Assembly (NCBI GenBank): GCA_022563615.1
Contig: JADFMZ010000056.1
Location: forward strand, 1-12,359
Reading direction: 5' to 3'
DNA length: 12,359 nt
DNA from: Planctomycetota bacterium
Lineage (GTDB): Bacteria; Planctomycetota; Phycisphaerae; UBA1845
The notes under the pieces are model-generated. The model had not been told where the DNA came from. It saw only the letters and a program-made list of their open reading frames with translations, and did no database searches. Shown piece after piece: positions 1 to 6,310 of the stretch. Position 1 is the stretch's first letter. The number at the start of each line of letters is the position of its first letter. The translations under genes were made by a program, and so were the position numbers.

Positions 1-2
1 TG

Positions 3-143
3 CCCACGATTCCGCGCGAGCAACTTCGGGGCATCGTCGAGCGCGACACGCTTACCCTGCTGGGCATCGCCAGCCGTAACGGGCTATCCCCATCGACCCA
101 GCAACCGGATGCCGAACTTTCTGCCGTAGACCATGAACAATAG
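3..143 (+). CDS. C-terminal fragment of an unidentified protein, possibly amidohydrolase-like
   Basis: The frame is open from the left edge of the window and ends at TAG 141-143, giving 46 residues. It begins PTIPREQLRGIVERDTLTLL and ends with a polar tail (AELSAVDHEQ). A short amphipathic helix with the pattern I-x2-E-x2-x-L-x-L-L-G-I close to the C-terminus resembles the end of metal-dependent amidohydrolases, where a final helix of the type 'I..gNa.rLLGL' packs against the barrel. That resemblance is weak, because the usual Asn-Ala is replaced by Arg-Asp. No catalytic residue is visible in the fragment. The gene is convergent with the tyrosine kinase gene, with 38 bases between the two stop codons. 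That it is coding is moderately supported by amino acid composition; the function is uncertain. Confidence 0.42.
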   Translation, partial: PTIPREQLRGIVERDTLTLLGIASRNGLSPSTQQPDAELSAVDHEQ

Positions 144-144
144 C

Positions 145-159
145 GCTGCGTGATGCAGC
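145..159. terminator. Short hairpin between convergent genes, possible weak terminator
   Basis: GCTGC (145-149) pairs with GCAGC (155-159) across a 5-base loop. The hairpin lies in the 38-base gap between the stop of the left-edge gene (143) and the stop of the kinase gene (182). Neither strand has a run of T after the stem, so if it terminates transcription it is not a canonical intrinsic terminator. Position is the main support. Confidence 0.25.
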
Positions 160-181
160 AGTAGTTCAATGTGGGCAGAGC

Positions 182-2362
182 TTACGTTGAGTCGCTTTGA
201 TAGTCGTAATAGGTTCGGAATTGTTCGCGGAAGTAGCCGCCTCTGGTGATCTGAGCCGCGTTCAGAACGGCTCCGAAGATATTGGCGCCGACATCGGTCA
301 ACAGGGCTGACGCCCGGCGCACCAGGCCCTTCGAACTGCGATTCGCGCGCACGACGAGGATCACGCCGTCCACCGCCGGCGCCAGCACGATGCTGTCGCT
401 GGCTACCAGGATCGGGGCGGTGTCGAGGATGACGTAATCGTAGCGCTCCCTAACCTCCCGCAGAAACGCCTTGCACGCTTCGCTGTCGAGCAGCTCGACC
501 GGGTTGGGCGGCATCGGCCCGCTGCCCAGGATTTCCAAACCCGGCATTTCCGTCGACACGACGCAAGATTCCAAGGTAGCCTTCCCGGTCAGGATGTTGC
601 TCAAGCCTTCCGGTTTGAGATGGTCGAACACGCGCCGGAACCCTTCGCGCCGCAGGTTCGCATCGACCAGGAGCACGCGGCGACCGGTTTGAGCGAAGGT
701 CATGGCCAGGTTGCATGACACCGTCGTCTTGCCGTCGTTGGGGCGCGGACTGACCACCATCACCACCTTTTGGCGCTCTGCCGAACCGCTGAACTGCAGA
801 CGGGTGCGGATTCGGCGGAAGCCCTCGGCCACCATCGAACGCGGCGCATCCTGCACCGCCGTTTCTACGTGTTTAATGGTCGTCTCTTCATCAGCCGTAT
901 CCGGAATGACACCCAACACCGCCAGGTCCAGATGGCGGGTGATGTCCTGCGGCGTTCGCACCGACTTATCCATCAATTCCAGACTGAGTCCCACCCCCAC
1001 GGCCAACATCAGCATGAACATCAGGCTGGCAGGAATCAGAAGCAGATTGGGGCTGCTGCGTTCGAGCGGGTCGATGGGCGGTTGGGCAACGTTGACTTGA
1101 ATAGCGGTGCGCTGTCGTTTGACGCGCGCCAGCCCCTTAATGTAATCGCTCAACTCGTTTCGGTATTCGAGGTCCTGTTTGACTTTGGCATCGAGGTCAA
1201 GATAGTCAAAGAGCAGGCGATCCTGATCCTGTAAAGCCGCCTCGTCCCTGGCCAGTTTCTCGCGCGCCTGAAACATGGCGTACCGCGAATTACTGTAGGC
1301 GGTGTTGACAGCCTCACGCATGTCGGCCCGACGCTCTTGCAGCCTCTCCATTCTAAGTTGAGCCAGCTTCGCCTCGGCGGCTTCGAGTTGGGCGTCGAGC
1401 TGCTTAACCACGCTGTGGCCGGCGCCATACACATTCGCATCCGCAGCCCGCTGTTGTTCGAGCAGGAACAGCAAGCGGGCCAGTTCCGCGATCTGCGGAT
1501 CCTGCTCGACCATCGCACGGTCTTCCGCCGTGACCGCCACACCTTCCGGATCGTTGTAGATGTCTCGGTACTGTTCAAGCTGAGAGAGTTCCAGATCCAG
1601 CATGGCCACCAGTTCGCCGGATTGGCGCACCTGTTGGGCGGTGATGTTGCCCGCGGGGTTTTGGATCGAACCCGGCGGCAGCCGCTGGGCGATCTGCTTG
1701 AGACGATCCCGGTCTCCGGCGATCACCCGATCGAGATCCTGTAGCTCTCGATGGGCGTCCTGGAGCGCTTCGGACGCGAAGGCCTCGGACGTCTGCTTCT
1801 TGACGGTGTGATACCACTCGTTCACGACCTCGTTGACGATGATTCGGGGATCTTTCGGGTTACGACATTCGATGGCCACCCGAATGAAGTTCGTGCCGCG
1901 TACCGGCGCCACCGACAGTTCGTCGGTTAAGACCAGCAGCGGGTCTCGCCGGCTGCGGGAAGTTCGCTTAAACCAACTTGTTTCCCGGACGGCAGTGACC
2001 TTCAGCGCCTCGGACAGGATGCCCGGGGTGGTCAGCAGCATGGCCTGAGTACGCACGAATCGTTCGTGCTCGTCCTGACGAAGTCGTTCCTGATCTGCGG
2101 TCAACTGCGTTTCGGGGATGTTGGAGATACACTCGATCAGGCATTCGCTCGTGTATCCCGGCAAGTAAACCCACCAGGCGCCAAAGCCGCCGATCGCCAG
2201 CGCGGAAAACAGAATGAACAGCACGACGATCAGCACCAGCCGCCTTCGGATCATCGACCAAAGGTCTGATGCAGTCGGTCCACGAGCGCTTTCGATCCCG
2301 ACTCCATGGGCTGAGCCGGGCAATGCGGTGCGTTCCGTCATGGGCGTCGAAACCGTGGTCAT
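182..2362 (-). CDS. Polysaccharide co-polymerase / BY-kinase fusion (Wzc/CpsCD-like tyrosine autokinase)
   Basis: This is a 726-residue inner-membrane protein of the Wzc type. It would regulate chain length and export of a surface polysaccharide by cycles of tyrosine autophosphorylation. A Wzz-like N-terminal segment has TM1 at about 42-66. A periplasmic region rich in predicted coiled coil follows (about 195-225 and 285-375), then a GNVR-like stretch (about 395-440, with AQPPIDP) and TM2 at about 439-462. The cytoplasmic kinase begins near 510 with an EGFRRIRTRLQF motif. The Walker A-type loop is SPRPNDGKTT (538-547), Walker A' is VLLVDANLR (563-571) and Walker B is VILDTAP (644-650). A C-terminal tyrosine cluster (Y710, Y718, Y719, Y721) is the expected autophosphorylation tail. 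Length fits fused co-polymerase/kinases. The ATG at 2362 is preceded by AAAGG about 8 bases upstream. It is the last gene of the Wza-like/exosortase/kinase unit, 199 bases after the exosortase stop. The first loop residue is Arg where Gly is more usual; otherwise the ATP site looks intact. Confidence 0.93.
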   Translation of the reverse strand: MTTVSTPMTERTALPGSAHGVGIESARGPTASDLWSMIRRRLVLIVVLFILFSALAIGGFGAWWVYLPGYTSECLIECISNIPETQLTADQERLRQDEHERFVRTQAMLLTTPGILSEALKVTAVRETSWFKRTSRSRRDPLLVLTDELSVAPVRGTNFIRVAIECRNPKDPRIIVNEVVNEWYHTVKKQTSEAFASEALQDAHRELQDLDRVIAGDRDRLKQIAQRLPPGSIQNPAGNITAQQVRQSGELVAMLDLELSQLEQYRDIYNDPEGVAVTAEDRAMVEQDPQIAELARLLFLLEQQRAADANVYGAGHSVVKQLDAQLEAAEAKLAQLRMERLQERRADMREAVNTAYSNSRYAMFQAREKLARDEAALQDQDRLLFDYLDLDAKVKQDLEYRNELSDYIKGLARVKRQRTAIQVNVAQPPIDPLERSSPNLLLIPASLMFMLMLAVGVGLSLELMDKSVRTPQDITRHLDLAVLGVIPDTADEETTIKHVETAVQDAPRSMVAEGFRRIRTRLQFSGSAERQKVVMVVSPRPNDGKTTVSCNLAMTFAQTGRRVLLVDANLRREGFRRVFDHLKPEGLSNILTGKATLESCVVSTEMPGLEILGSGPMPPNPVELLDSEACKAFLREVRERYDYVILDTAPILVASDSIVLAPAVDGVILVVRANRSSKGLVRRASALLTDVGANIFGAVLNAAQITRGGYFREQFRTYYDYQSDST

Positions 2363-2484
2363 GGATCAACCTTTGCAGAGCCGCGCGATTCGAATGACGC
2401 GGTGGAATCTATCCGGGCTTTGTCCGATACCATCATCATCGGTCAAACCTCAGCAAACCGCGCCCCTAAGAGACTACCCCATTT

Positions 2485-2561
2485 GAGCCTTGTGGCACCG
2501 GTTTTCAACCGGTGTTAGCGCACGGGTTGCAAACCAGTGTCACACTTCTTGTGATAGGCTC
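2485..2561. repeat. 77-bp palindrome-rich element with cloverleaf-like fold between exosortase and kinase genes
   Basis: The outer arms GAGCCT (2485-2490) and AGGCTC (2556-2561) are perfect inverted repeats and enclose three consecutive hairpins. Arm A is CACCGGTT-TTC-AACCGGTG (2496-2514), a perfect 8-bp stem with a 3-base loop. Arm B is CAC-G-GGTT-GCA-AACC-A-GTG (2521-2539), 7 pairs with one mismatch, and clearly related to arm A in sequence. Arm C is TCACA-CTTCT-TGTGA (2540-2554). The centres of arms A and B are 25 bp apart. The element touches the exosortase stop codon (2562-2564) and lies inside the probable transcript upstream of the kinase. No T-run follows on either strand. It could be a REP/MITE-like intergenic repeat, an mRNA processing or stability structure, or an attenuator. 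It is not a tRNA: the loops and arm lengths are wrong. The remaining 122 bases to the kinase start (2363-2484) show no convincing promoter. Confidence 0.6.
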
Positions 2562-3494
2562 CTAGCGCGGCGCCTCAACGCCCGGCGTATCCTCGATGAA
2601 CACGTGGCTTAGAACATATCCCAGCAGCGCAAACAACCCCAGGGCGATCATCAGCATGGCGACGCCCAGAAGCTGGTGGGGCGTGCCCTGGGCCAGATCA
2701 TCATAGCCTTGAATATAGAGAAGCCCCGTCGTCGTAACGCGAATCGTGTTGCACAGAACCGCGATCGGAAGACAACTGGCCACCATCACCAAACGCTGCC
2801 AGATCGGGCGGTCATGAAGATAGGCCATCGCAACACCGAGCGTGACAAAGGCCATCATCAGACGCATGCCGCTGCAGGCCTCCTCGATGTTCAAGGTTCC
2901 CGGGGGTCGGCCGGGCATTACATAGTCGATGACGACGGCCTGCGCTTCCGTGTGGAGACCCGAGGCGAACAGGGGCATCAACGCCGCCGCCGCCGTCGAG
3001 GCCCACTGACGCAAGGGCATCGTCAGTTCCACGTAAATCCGTTCGGGCAGAGGGATCGCCAGAACCAGAAACGCAATCGGGAACCAGGCCACGCGTATCA
3101 CCGACCAGCCGCCCAGCAACAACGTCAGCCCGAACACGCTGCCCACCAGCGACAGCGTTTGAGGGTACGCCATCCGAAACACCCAACCGCTGACGAAGTA
3201 CACGCAGAGCGATCCCGCCAGCACCCAAGCCCCGGTGTATCCGGGTTTCGGCTGACACCTCAGAAGATCACTTCGGCGCGTGTAGAGAAAGTACAGGCTG
3301 AACAAGGGGATCAGCCAGCCATGCGACCAGTTTCCGTCGTTGAGCCAGCGGGCGATGAGATGGTGGCGGATCGATCCCCAATACACGGCGATCAGCAACA
3401 CAACCACGACGACCAGACGAATCCGCGCGGCGGTGGGAACCCGCTCGCTCCAGGTGCAAGGAGGGGAGGTTGGAATCGAGGAGAGGCTCGTCAC
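2562..3494 (-). CDS. xrt: Exosortase (EpsH/Xrt family transpeptidase-like membrane protease)
   Basis: This 310-residue polytopic inner-membrane protein belongs to the exosortase/archaeosortase family. Such proteins are predicted cysteine transpeptidases that cleave C-terminal sorting tails (PEP-CTERM-like) of secreted proteins and are usually linked to extracellular polysaccharide loci. The first TM is at about 27-42, followed by many hydrophobic segments up to about 298. The three family catalytic residues are visible: Cys207 in EEACSGMRLMMAF, Arg252 in NTIRVTTTGLL and His273 in GTPHQLLG. There is no fused EpsI domain. The GTG start (3494) lies 9 bases after the stop of the Wza-like gene. 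AGGA, overlapping that stop codon, lies about 8 bases upstream, so translation is probably coupled. The stop is TAG. The subtype cannot be assigned by eye, and no protein with a recognisable sorting tail is encoded in the window, so its substrates are elsewhere. Family assignment is firm; the enzymatic role is known from the family only. Confidence 0.94.
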   Translation of the reverse strand: MTSLSSIPTSPPCTWSERVPTAARIRLVVVVVLLIAVYWGSIRHHLIARWLNDGNWSHGWLIPLFSLYFLYTRRSDLLRCQPKPGYTGAWVLAGSLCVYFVSGWVFRMAYPQTLSLVGSVFGLTLLLGGWSVIRVAWFPIAFLVLAIPLPERIYVELTMPLRQWASTAAAALMPLFASGLHTEAQAVVIDYVMPGRPPGTLNIEEACSGMRLMMAFVTLGVAMAYLHDRPIWQRLVMVASCLPIAVLCNTIRVTTTGLLYIQGYDDLAQGTPHQLLGVAMLMIALGLFALLGYVLSHVFIEDTPGVEAPR

Positions 3495-3503
3495 GACATC
3501 ATC

Positions 3504-5081
3504 CTAAGGGAACAAGGCTGGGAAACGGTTAGCCTGCTCAATGTCACGCCGCGTTCGCGGGTTGGCCTGCACGGCAAACGAATCGATGTCCGCGAAATTT
3601 CGTGCATAGGTAAAGCTGTATCCGATGTTGGCGACCGGGTTCGGCAGCGTCAGCGAGCGGATCCGTTGCAGGAACGGGGCGAACGGATGAGTGCCCACGT
3701 TGATGATATCCCCGCGACGGATTTGGAAGTCCGGGTCCAAACCGGCAAAGATCCGGTCCAGGTTAACCTGAATCATCTGCTCTCGCCTTCCCAGGCGTCG
3801 GTAGATCGTGCACCGATCAGGCCAGGCAAGCGGGGCTAACCCTCCCGCCGTGGCGATGGCCGACTTGAGCGTGACTTCTTCGGCGTTGAACGAAAACGCA
3901 CCGACCCGATTCACCAGCCCCATCACATAATAGACACCGATCTCACCGCTGACGACCCGAATCACGTCGCCGGGCCTGACGTAAATGTTGGCCGTCGGAT
4001 CGCCCGTGCGGAGCAGATCAGCCGGAATCTGCAGGGTTCTATGCGTGCTGTCGCCGGCCCATCGCGCCCAGTTGACCGTTGGAACCAGAGACGCCGACGC
4101 CGCAAATGGGGTTGCCTCGAGGTTTTCCGAAGCGTGTCCCTGGTATCGCGGATTAGCAACGAACGCGCCATCCACCCAAATGAACGGGTCGGAAGGCTCG
4201 GGTTCGAATAATTCCGGCACTTCAGGTCGTTCCGTAGGCGCCGCCTGTGCCGAGCCCGCCTTGTCCTGTTCCACCACGGCGCGGATCAACTCGTCCCGGG
4301 GGGATAGCCCCTCATTCTCTGCGCCCTGCTCGCGCCGACCCGAACCGACCGAGGCGATGCTGTCGGCCCCACCGTCCGAAGCGTCTCCCAGTTCGACTTC
4401 ATCGCGGTCGGCTTCGTCCCGCCGCGTATAGGATCTGAAAATGAACACCTCTGTGACGAACTCATTGAGCCCGCCGACCTGATTGATCGCTTCAAGAATC
4501 CGAAGATCGGGCCGCCGAATGGGGAACGTGCCGGCGCGTAATGGCGCGTTGACCGCCGCACTCACCCCAATCCCGAAAATCGAATAGGTTGCGCTGTGGA
4601 GAAAGACCGGACTTATCGTTACCTGCGGGTCCAGCAGAATCTCACGTTCACGCAGGGTGTTGACCAGCGCCGCTTCAAGCTGCGGAACGCTCAAATCGGT
4701 GGCGTGAACCCGACCTACGACCGGCAGGTTCAGGTACCCGGTGGAGGAAACCTGAGCCTGGAGTTGATAGGGGACCAGCCGTTCGCGCAACTCATAGATC
4801 TCGATCGCTAGCGTATCTCCGGGAGAAATGGGGTAGTCCTCGGCGATGAATACGAAATCTTCCGGGCCGGGGTAGGTGGTTCCGGGAATCCCTCGGGCAG
4901 AATCATCGAGCGTGAGCGAAGCTCGAATGTCCATCGTTCCGGTGTACTTGAAGTCGCCCAGCGCGGTCGGGTCCAGCCAGCCGTTTCTAATGGCTTGGCA
5001 TCCAATCATCTGCCCCACGATGAGCCACAGGAGGCCTACCACTGTCCACCGCCGGGTTCGCTTGTTAGGCAACTTCACCAT
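3504..5081 (-). CDS. Wza-like polysaccharide export outer-membrane lipoprotein with two SLBB domains
   Basis: With the ATG at 5081 this is a 525-residue protein. Numbering here starts at that codon. A lipoprotein signal peptide (KRTRRW, then a hydrophobic stretch to MIGC) puts the acylated Cys at 28. A Poly_export domain (about 84-159, starting ISPGDTLAIEIYEL and containing VVGRVHATDLSVPQLEAAL) is followed by a first SLBB (about 165-216). A long acidic, low-complexity stretch comes next (about 219-350), then a strand returning with IYVRPGDVIRVV. A second SLBB lies at about 382-429 and RRGDIINVG near 455. The protein should form the outer-membrane channel through which polymer leaves the cell. 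The frame is open further upstream, with alternative starts at 5129 (ATG, GGAGG about 5 bases upstream) and 5153 (GTG, SD too close). The 5081 start is preferred because it gives a normal-length signal peptide and has AGGA 6 bases upstream. It is the first gene of the unit with exosortase and BY-kinase. The stop is TAG. Confidence 0.92.
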   Translation of the reverse strand: MVKLPNKRTRRWTVVGLLWLIVGQMIGCQAIRNGWLDPTALGDFKYTGTMDIRASLTLDDSARGIPGTTYPGPEDFVFIAEDYPISPGDTLAIEIYELRERLVPYQLQAQVSSTGYLNLPVVGRVHATDLSVPQLEAALVNTLREREILLDPQVTISPVFLHSATYSIFGIGVSAAVNAPLRAGTFPIRRPDLRILEAINQVGGLNEFVTEVFIFRSYTRRDEADRDEVELGDASDGGADSIASVGSGRREQGAENEGLSPRDELIRAVVEQDKAGSAQAAPTERPEVPELFEPEPSDPFIWVDGAFVANPRYQGHASENLEATPFAASASLVPTVNWARWAGDSTHRTLQIPADLLRTGDPTANIYVRPGDVIRVVSGEIGVYYVMGLVNRVGAFSFNAEEVTLKSAIATAGGLAPLAWPDRCTIYRRLGRREQMIQVNLDRIFAGLDPDFQIRRGDIINVGTHPFAPFLQRIRSLTLPNPVANIGYSFTYARNFADIDSFAVQANPRTRRDIEQANRFPALFP

Positions 5082-5399
5082 ATCGGTCCTGAAACGGATC
5101 GTACCGGGTAGATCGGATTCCGGGCGCATACGCCCTCCGACCCTCCGCCGCACTCTCCAAGGGTTATCGGTTCATCGATCGTAGGCGGTTTAGGCCACAC
5201 CTTCTCTTCGTCCAAGTTGGGTCATCGGCGCGTCGTGCCTGGAAGAGCCTAATCCATGACTCGCCCATCACGCAAGATCCGCACCGGTCCCGCGCTGGGC
5301 AGAGCCGACCATGGCCCTGGGCCTTGGTGGCCGCATCGGGTAGAATGCCCGGCTGAGACGGCAAGCAGCGGACGGATCGGGCACGGAGTTCAGCCGGAT
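5082..5399. other. Divergent intergenic region between the export unit and a lipoprotein gene
   Basis: These 318 bases separate the minus-strand Wza-like start (5081) from the plus-strand lipoprotein start (5400). The only hexamer resembling a promoter is TAGAAT at 5341-5346 on the plus strand. No good pair of -35/-10 boxes was found for the minus-strand unit. The lipoprotein frame is open back to 5256, but the residues encoded there are Arg/Pro/Gly-rich and not protein-like, so they were not included. No RNA gene or repeat was recognised. Confidence 0.6.
5341..5346 (+). promoter_or_regulatory. Possible -10 box (TAGAAT) of the lipoprotein gene
   Basis: TAGAAT matches 5 of 6 positions of the sigma70 -10 consensus and lies 53 bases before the chosen ATG (5400). 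No acceptable -35 hexamer sits 16-18 bases upstream (TTGGTG at 5324 is only 11 bases away). The box is flanked by GGG on the left and GCCC on the right. It is a weak prediction. Confidence 0.3.
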
Positions 5400-5882
5400 A
5401 TGAAACCTGGACTATTCAGAACGGGGCGAGGGATCGTAGCGGCTGCTCTGGGGGTATTGCTCGGCGGCTGCGTTGTGATTCAGGACATTCTCGTTCAAGT
5501 GACATCCGGGGCCCGAGACGACACGCCCACGACGAACGGCGACGACGATGGCAGCAATGGAGAGCCTGTCGGCGGCGATCCTGACGAGGGTGTTTCCGAC
5601 GAGGCTGTTCCCGTCGTTTCATTGAGCGTGTCGAATCCCACTCCGCAGGTGAACGAAGACGTGATCCTGACTTGCACCGCCGACGGCGGGAACAACGGGC
5701 TGACGTTTGATTTTCAACCCGCCATCGGACGCCTGTTCGTCAACGACCGCACGGGCGTGGCTACGTTTACCGTGGATGAATCGGACGTCGGCCAGACGTT
5801 TTCATTCACCTGCACGGGCACGAACGACCAGGGCACGAGCGAGCCTTCCAACGAGCAGATGATCTTGGCCACCCCTCTTTGA
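5400..5882 (+). CDS. Secreted lipoprotein with acidic linker and single Ig-like domain
   Basis: The ATG at 5400 gives 160 residues beginning MKPGLFRTGRGIVAAALGVL, a short basic n-region and hydrophobic core ending in the lipobox LLGGC, with the acylated Cys at 24. A linker of about 30 residues rich in Asp, Gly, Asn and Pro follows (for example DDDGSNGEPVGG). One beta-rich domain then runs to the end. Its two cysteines, in ILTCTAD and FSFTCTG, sit where Ig-like folds place the B- and F-strand disulfide, and the spacing of about 40 residues fits. It is probably tethered to a membrane and displayed in the periplasm or on the surface, for binding or as a structural protein. No catalytic motif is visible and no specific function can be given. 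A GGAG lies 11 bases before the start. It is divergent from the export unit, so a functional link to it is possible but unproven. The frame extends upstream to 5256 without plausible protein. Confidence 0.75.
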   Translation: MKPGLFRTGRGIVAAALGVLLGGCVVIQDILVQVTSGARDDTPTTNGDDDGSNGEPVGGDPDEGVSDEAVPVVSLSVSNPTPQVNEDVILTCTADGGNNGLTFDFQPAIGRLFVNDRTGVATFTVDESDVGQTFSFTCTGTNDQGTSEPSNEQMILATPL

Positions 5883-5895
5883 CCCCGCCCCTCGC

Positions 5896-5925
5896 GCATG
5901 ATCGACGCCAAAGCGAGGATCATGT
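5896..5925 (+). terminator. Hairpin after the lipoprotein gene, possible terminator
   Basis: CATGATC (5897-5903) pairs perfectly with GATCATG (5918-5924). Inside it CGC (5906-5908) pairs with GCG (5913-5915) around a CAAA loop, leaving A/A and G/G mismatches between the two helices. A G-T pair can extend the base. It starts 14 bases after the lipoprotein stop, where a terminator would be expected. The following bases (TGCTCGTCC) are not a T-run, so termination efficiency is doubtful. Confidence 0.35.
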
Positions 5926-6125
5926 TGCTCGTCCAACAGGCATCGCTACAACCGTTACGGGCCGTTTGTTCGGTACCGATCCCGTGGAGATCGCATACGG
6001 GCTGGTGAGCATCCCGATTATGGGGCGATCCGCGCGTGATACCTCCCCGATGTCAGTGGCATGGAAGCTGCAACGTAGTATGGCCACAACCCGTCGGTGG
6101 GGGCTGACGGTGAGGGGAACGAAGC

Positions 6126-6212
6126 ATGGTGGTTTCGCTGTACAACGAATTCTTGCGAAGGAAAGTCAGGATCGCCTTCCTGGCGATGATGATCTACGCC
6201 GCATTGTGCTAA
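6126..6212 (+). CDS. Possible 28-residue membrane peptide upstream of carA
   Basis: ATG at 6126 to TAA at 6210-6212 encodes a short peptide beginning MVVSLYNEFLRRKVR, followed by a 13-residue hydrophobic stretch ending YAALC. The organisation is that of a signal peptide or single-pass small membrane protein: polar start, Arg/Lys cluster, hydrophobic run. GAGGGG at 6112-6117 lies 8 bases before the ATG, a better Shine-Dalgarno than those of most genes in the window. It ends exactly on a Cys, so it might also be the remains of a lipoprotein signal peptide cut by a stop. The frame after the stop (NLSQESPSRHDRV) has no recognisable domain. It could be a real microprotein, a leader peptide for carA (98 bases downstream), or chance. 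No homologue is known to me. Confidence 0.3.
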   Translation: MVVSLYNEFLRRKVRIAFLAMMIYAALC

Positions 6213-6310
6213 AACTTGTCTCAGGAATCTCCGAGCCGACACGATCGGGTTTCCCCTTCCTTTCGGTGGGTCCATAGACCCTTCGTAAAACCGCCGTTAT
6301 CCTGGCGACC

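Larger units (their letters stand above)
5883..6310. other. 428-base region between lipoprotein and carA with one possible micro-ORF
   Basis: No conserved gene was recognised here. A frame stays open on the plus strand from 5879 to 6277 and shorter ones on the minus strand, but their translations are low in hydrophobic core and rich in Arg/Pro/Ser and look non-coding. The region holds a hairpin just after the lipoprotein stop (5896-5925) and a 28-codon ORF with a good ribosome binding site (6126-6212). Directly before carA, TAGACC (6275-6280) and TATCCT (6298-6303), 17 bases apart, form a weak promoter-like pair that would start transcription within a few bases of the carA ATG. This is only a suggestion. 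Confidence 0.5.

Noticed and set aside
655..690. Possibility that the kinase gene is a ParA/MinD-type ATPase
   Set aside because: The Wzz-like N-terminus with two TM segments, the GNVR-like region and the C-terminal tyrosine cluster identify a BY-kinase. The ParA resemblance comes from the shared P-loop fold.
2485..2561. tRNA gene suggested by the cloverleaf-like fold
   Set aside because: The outer stem is 6 bp, the arms have 3-base loops of wrong size, there is no anticodon-type 7-base loop and no T-loop or D-loop consensus.
2676..3839. A 387-codon open frame on the plus strand opposite the exosortase and Wza-like genes
   Set aside because: It has a very high content of Arg, His and Gln with no hydrophobic core. 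The opposite strand encodes clear exosortase and Wza-like domains.
5879..6277. Open frame of 132 codons between the lipoprotein gene and carA
   Set aside because: It starts at TTG overlapping the lipoprotein stop, has no ribosome binding site, and gives an Arg/Thr/Ser-rich translation with no domain or signal peptide.
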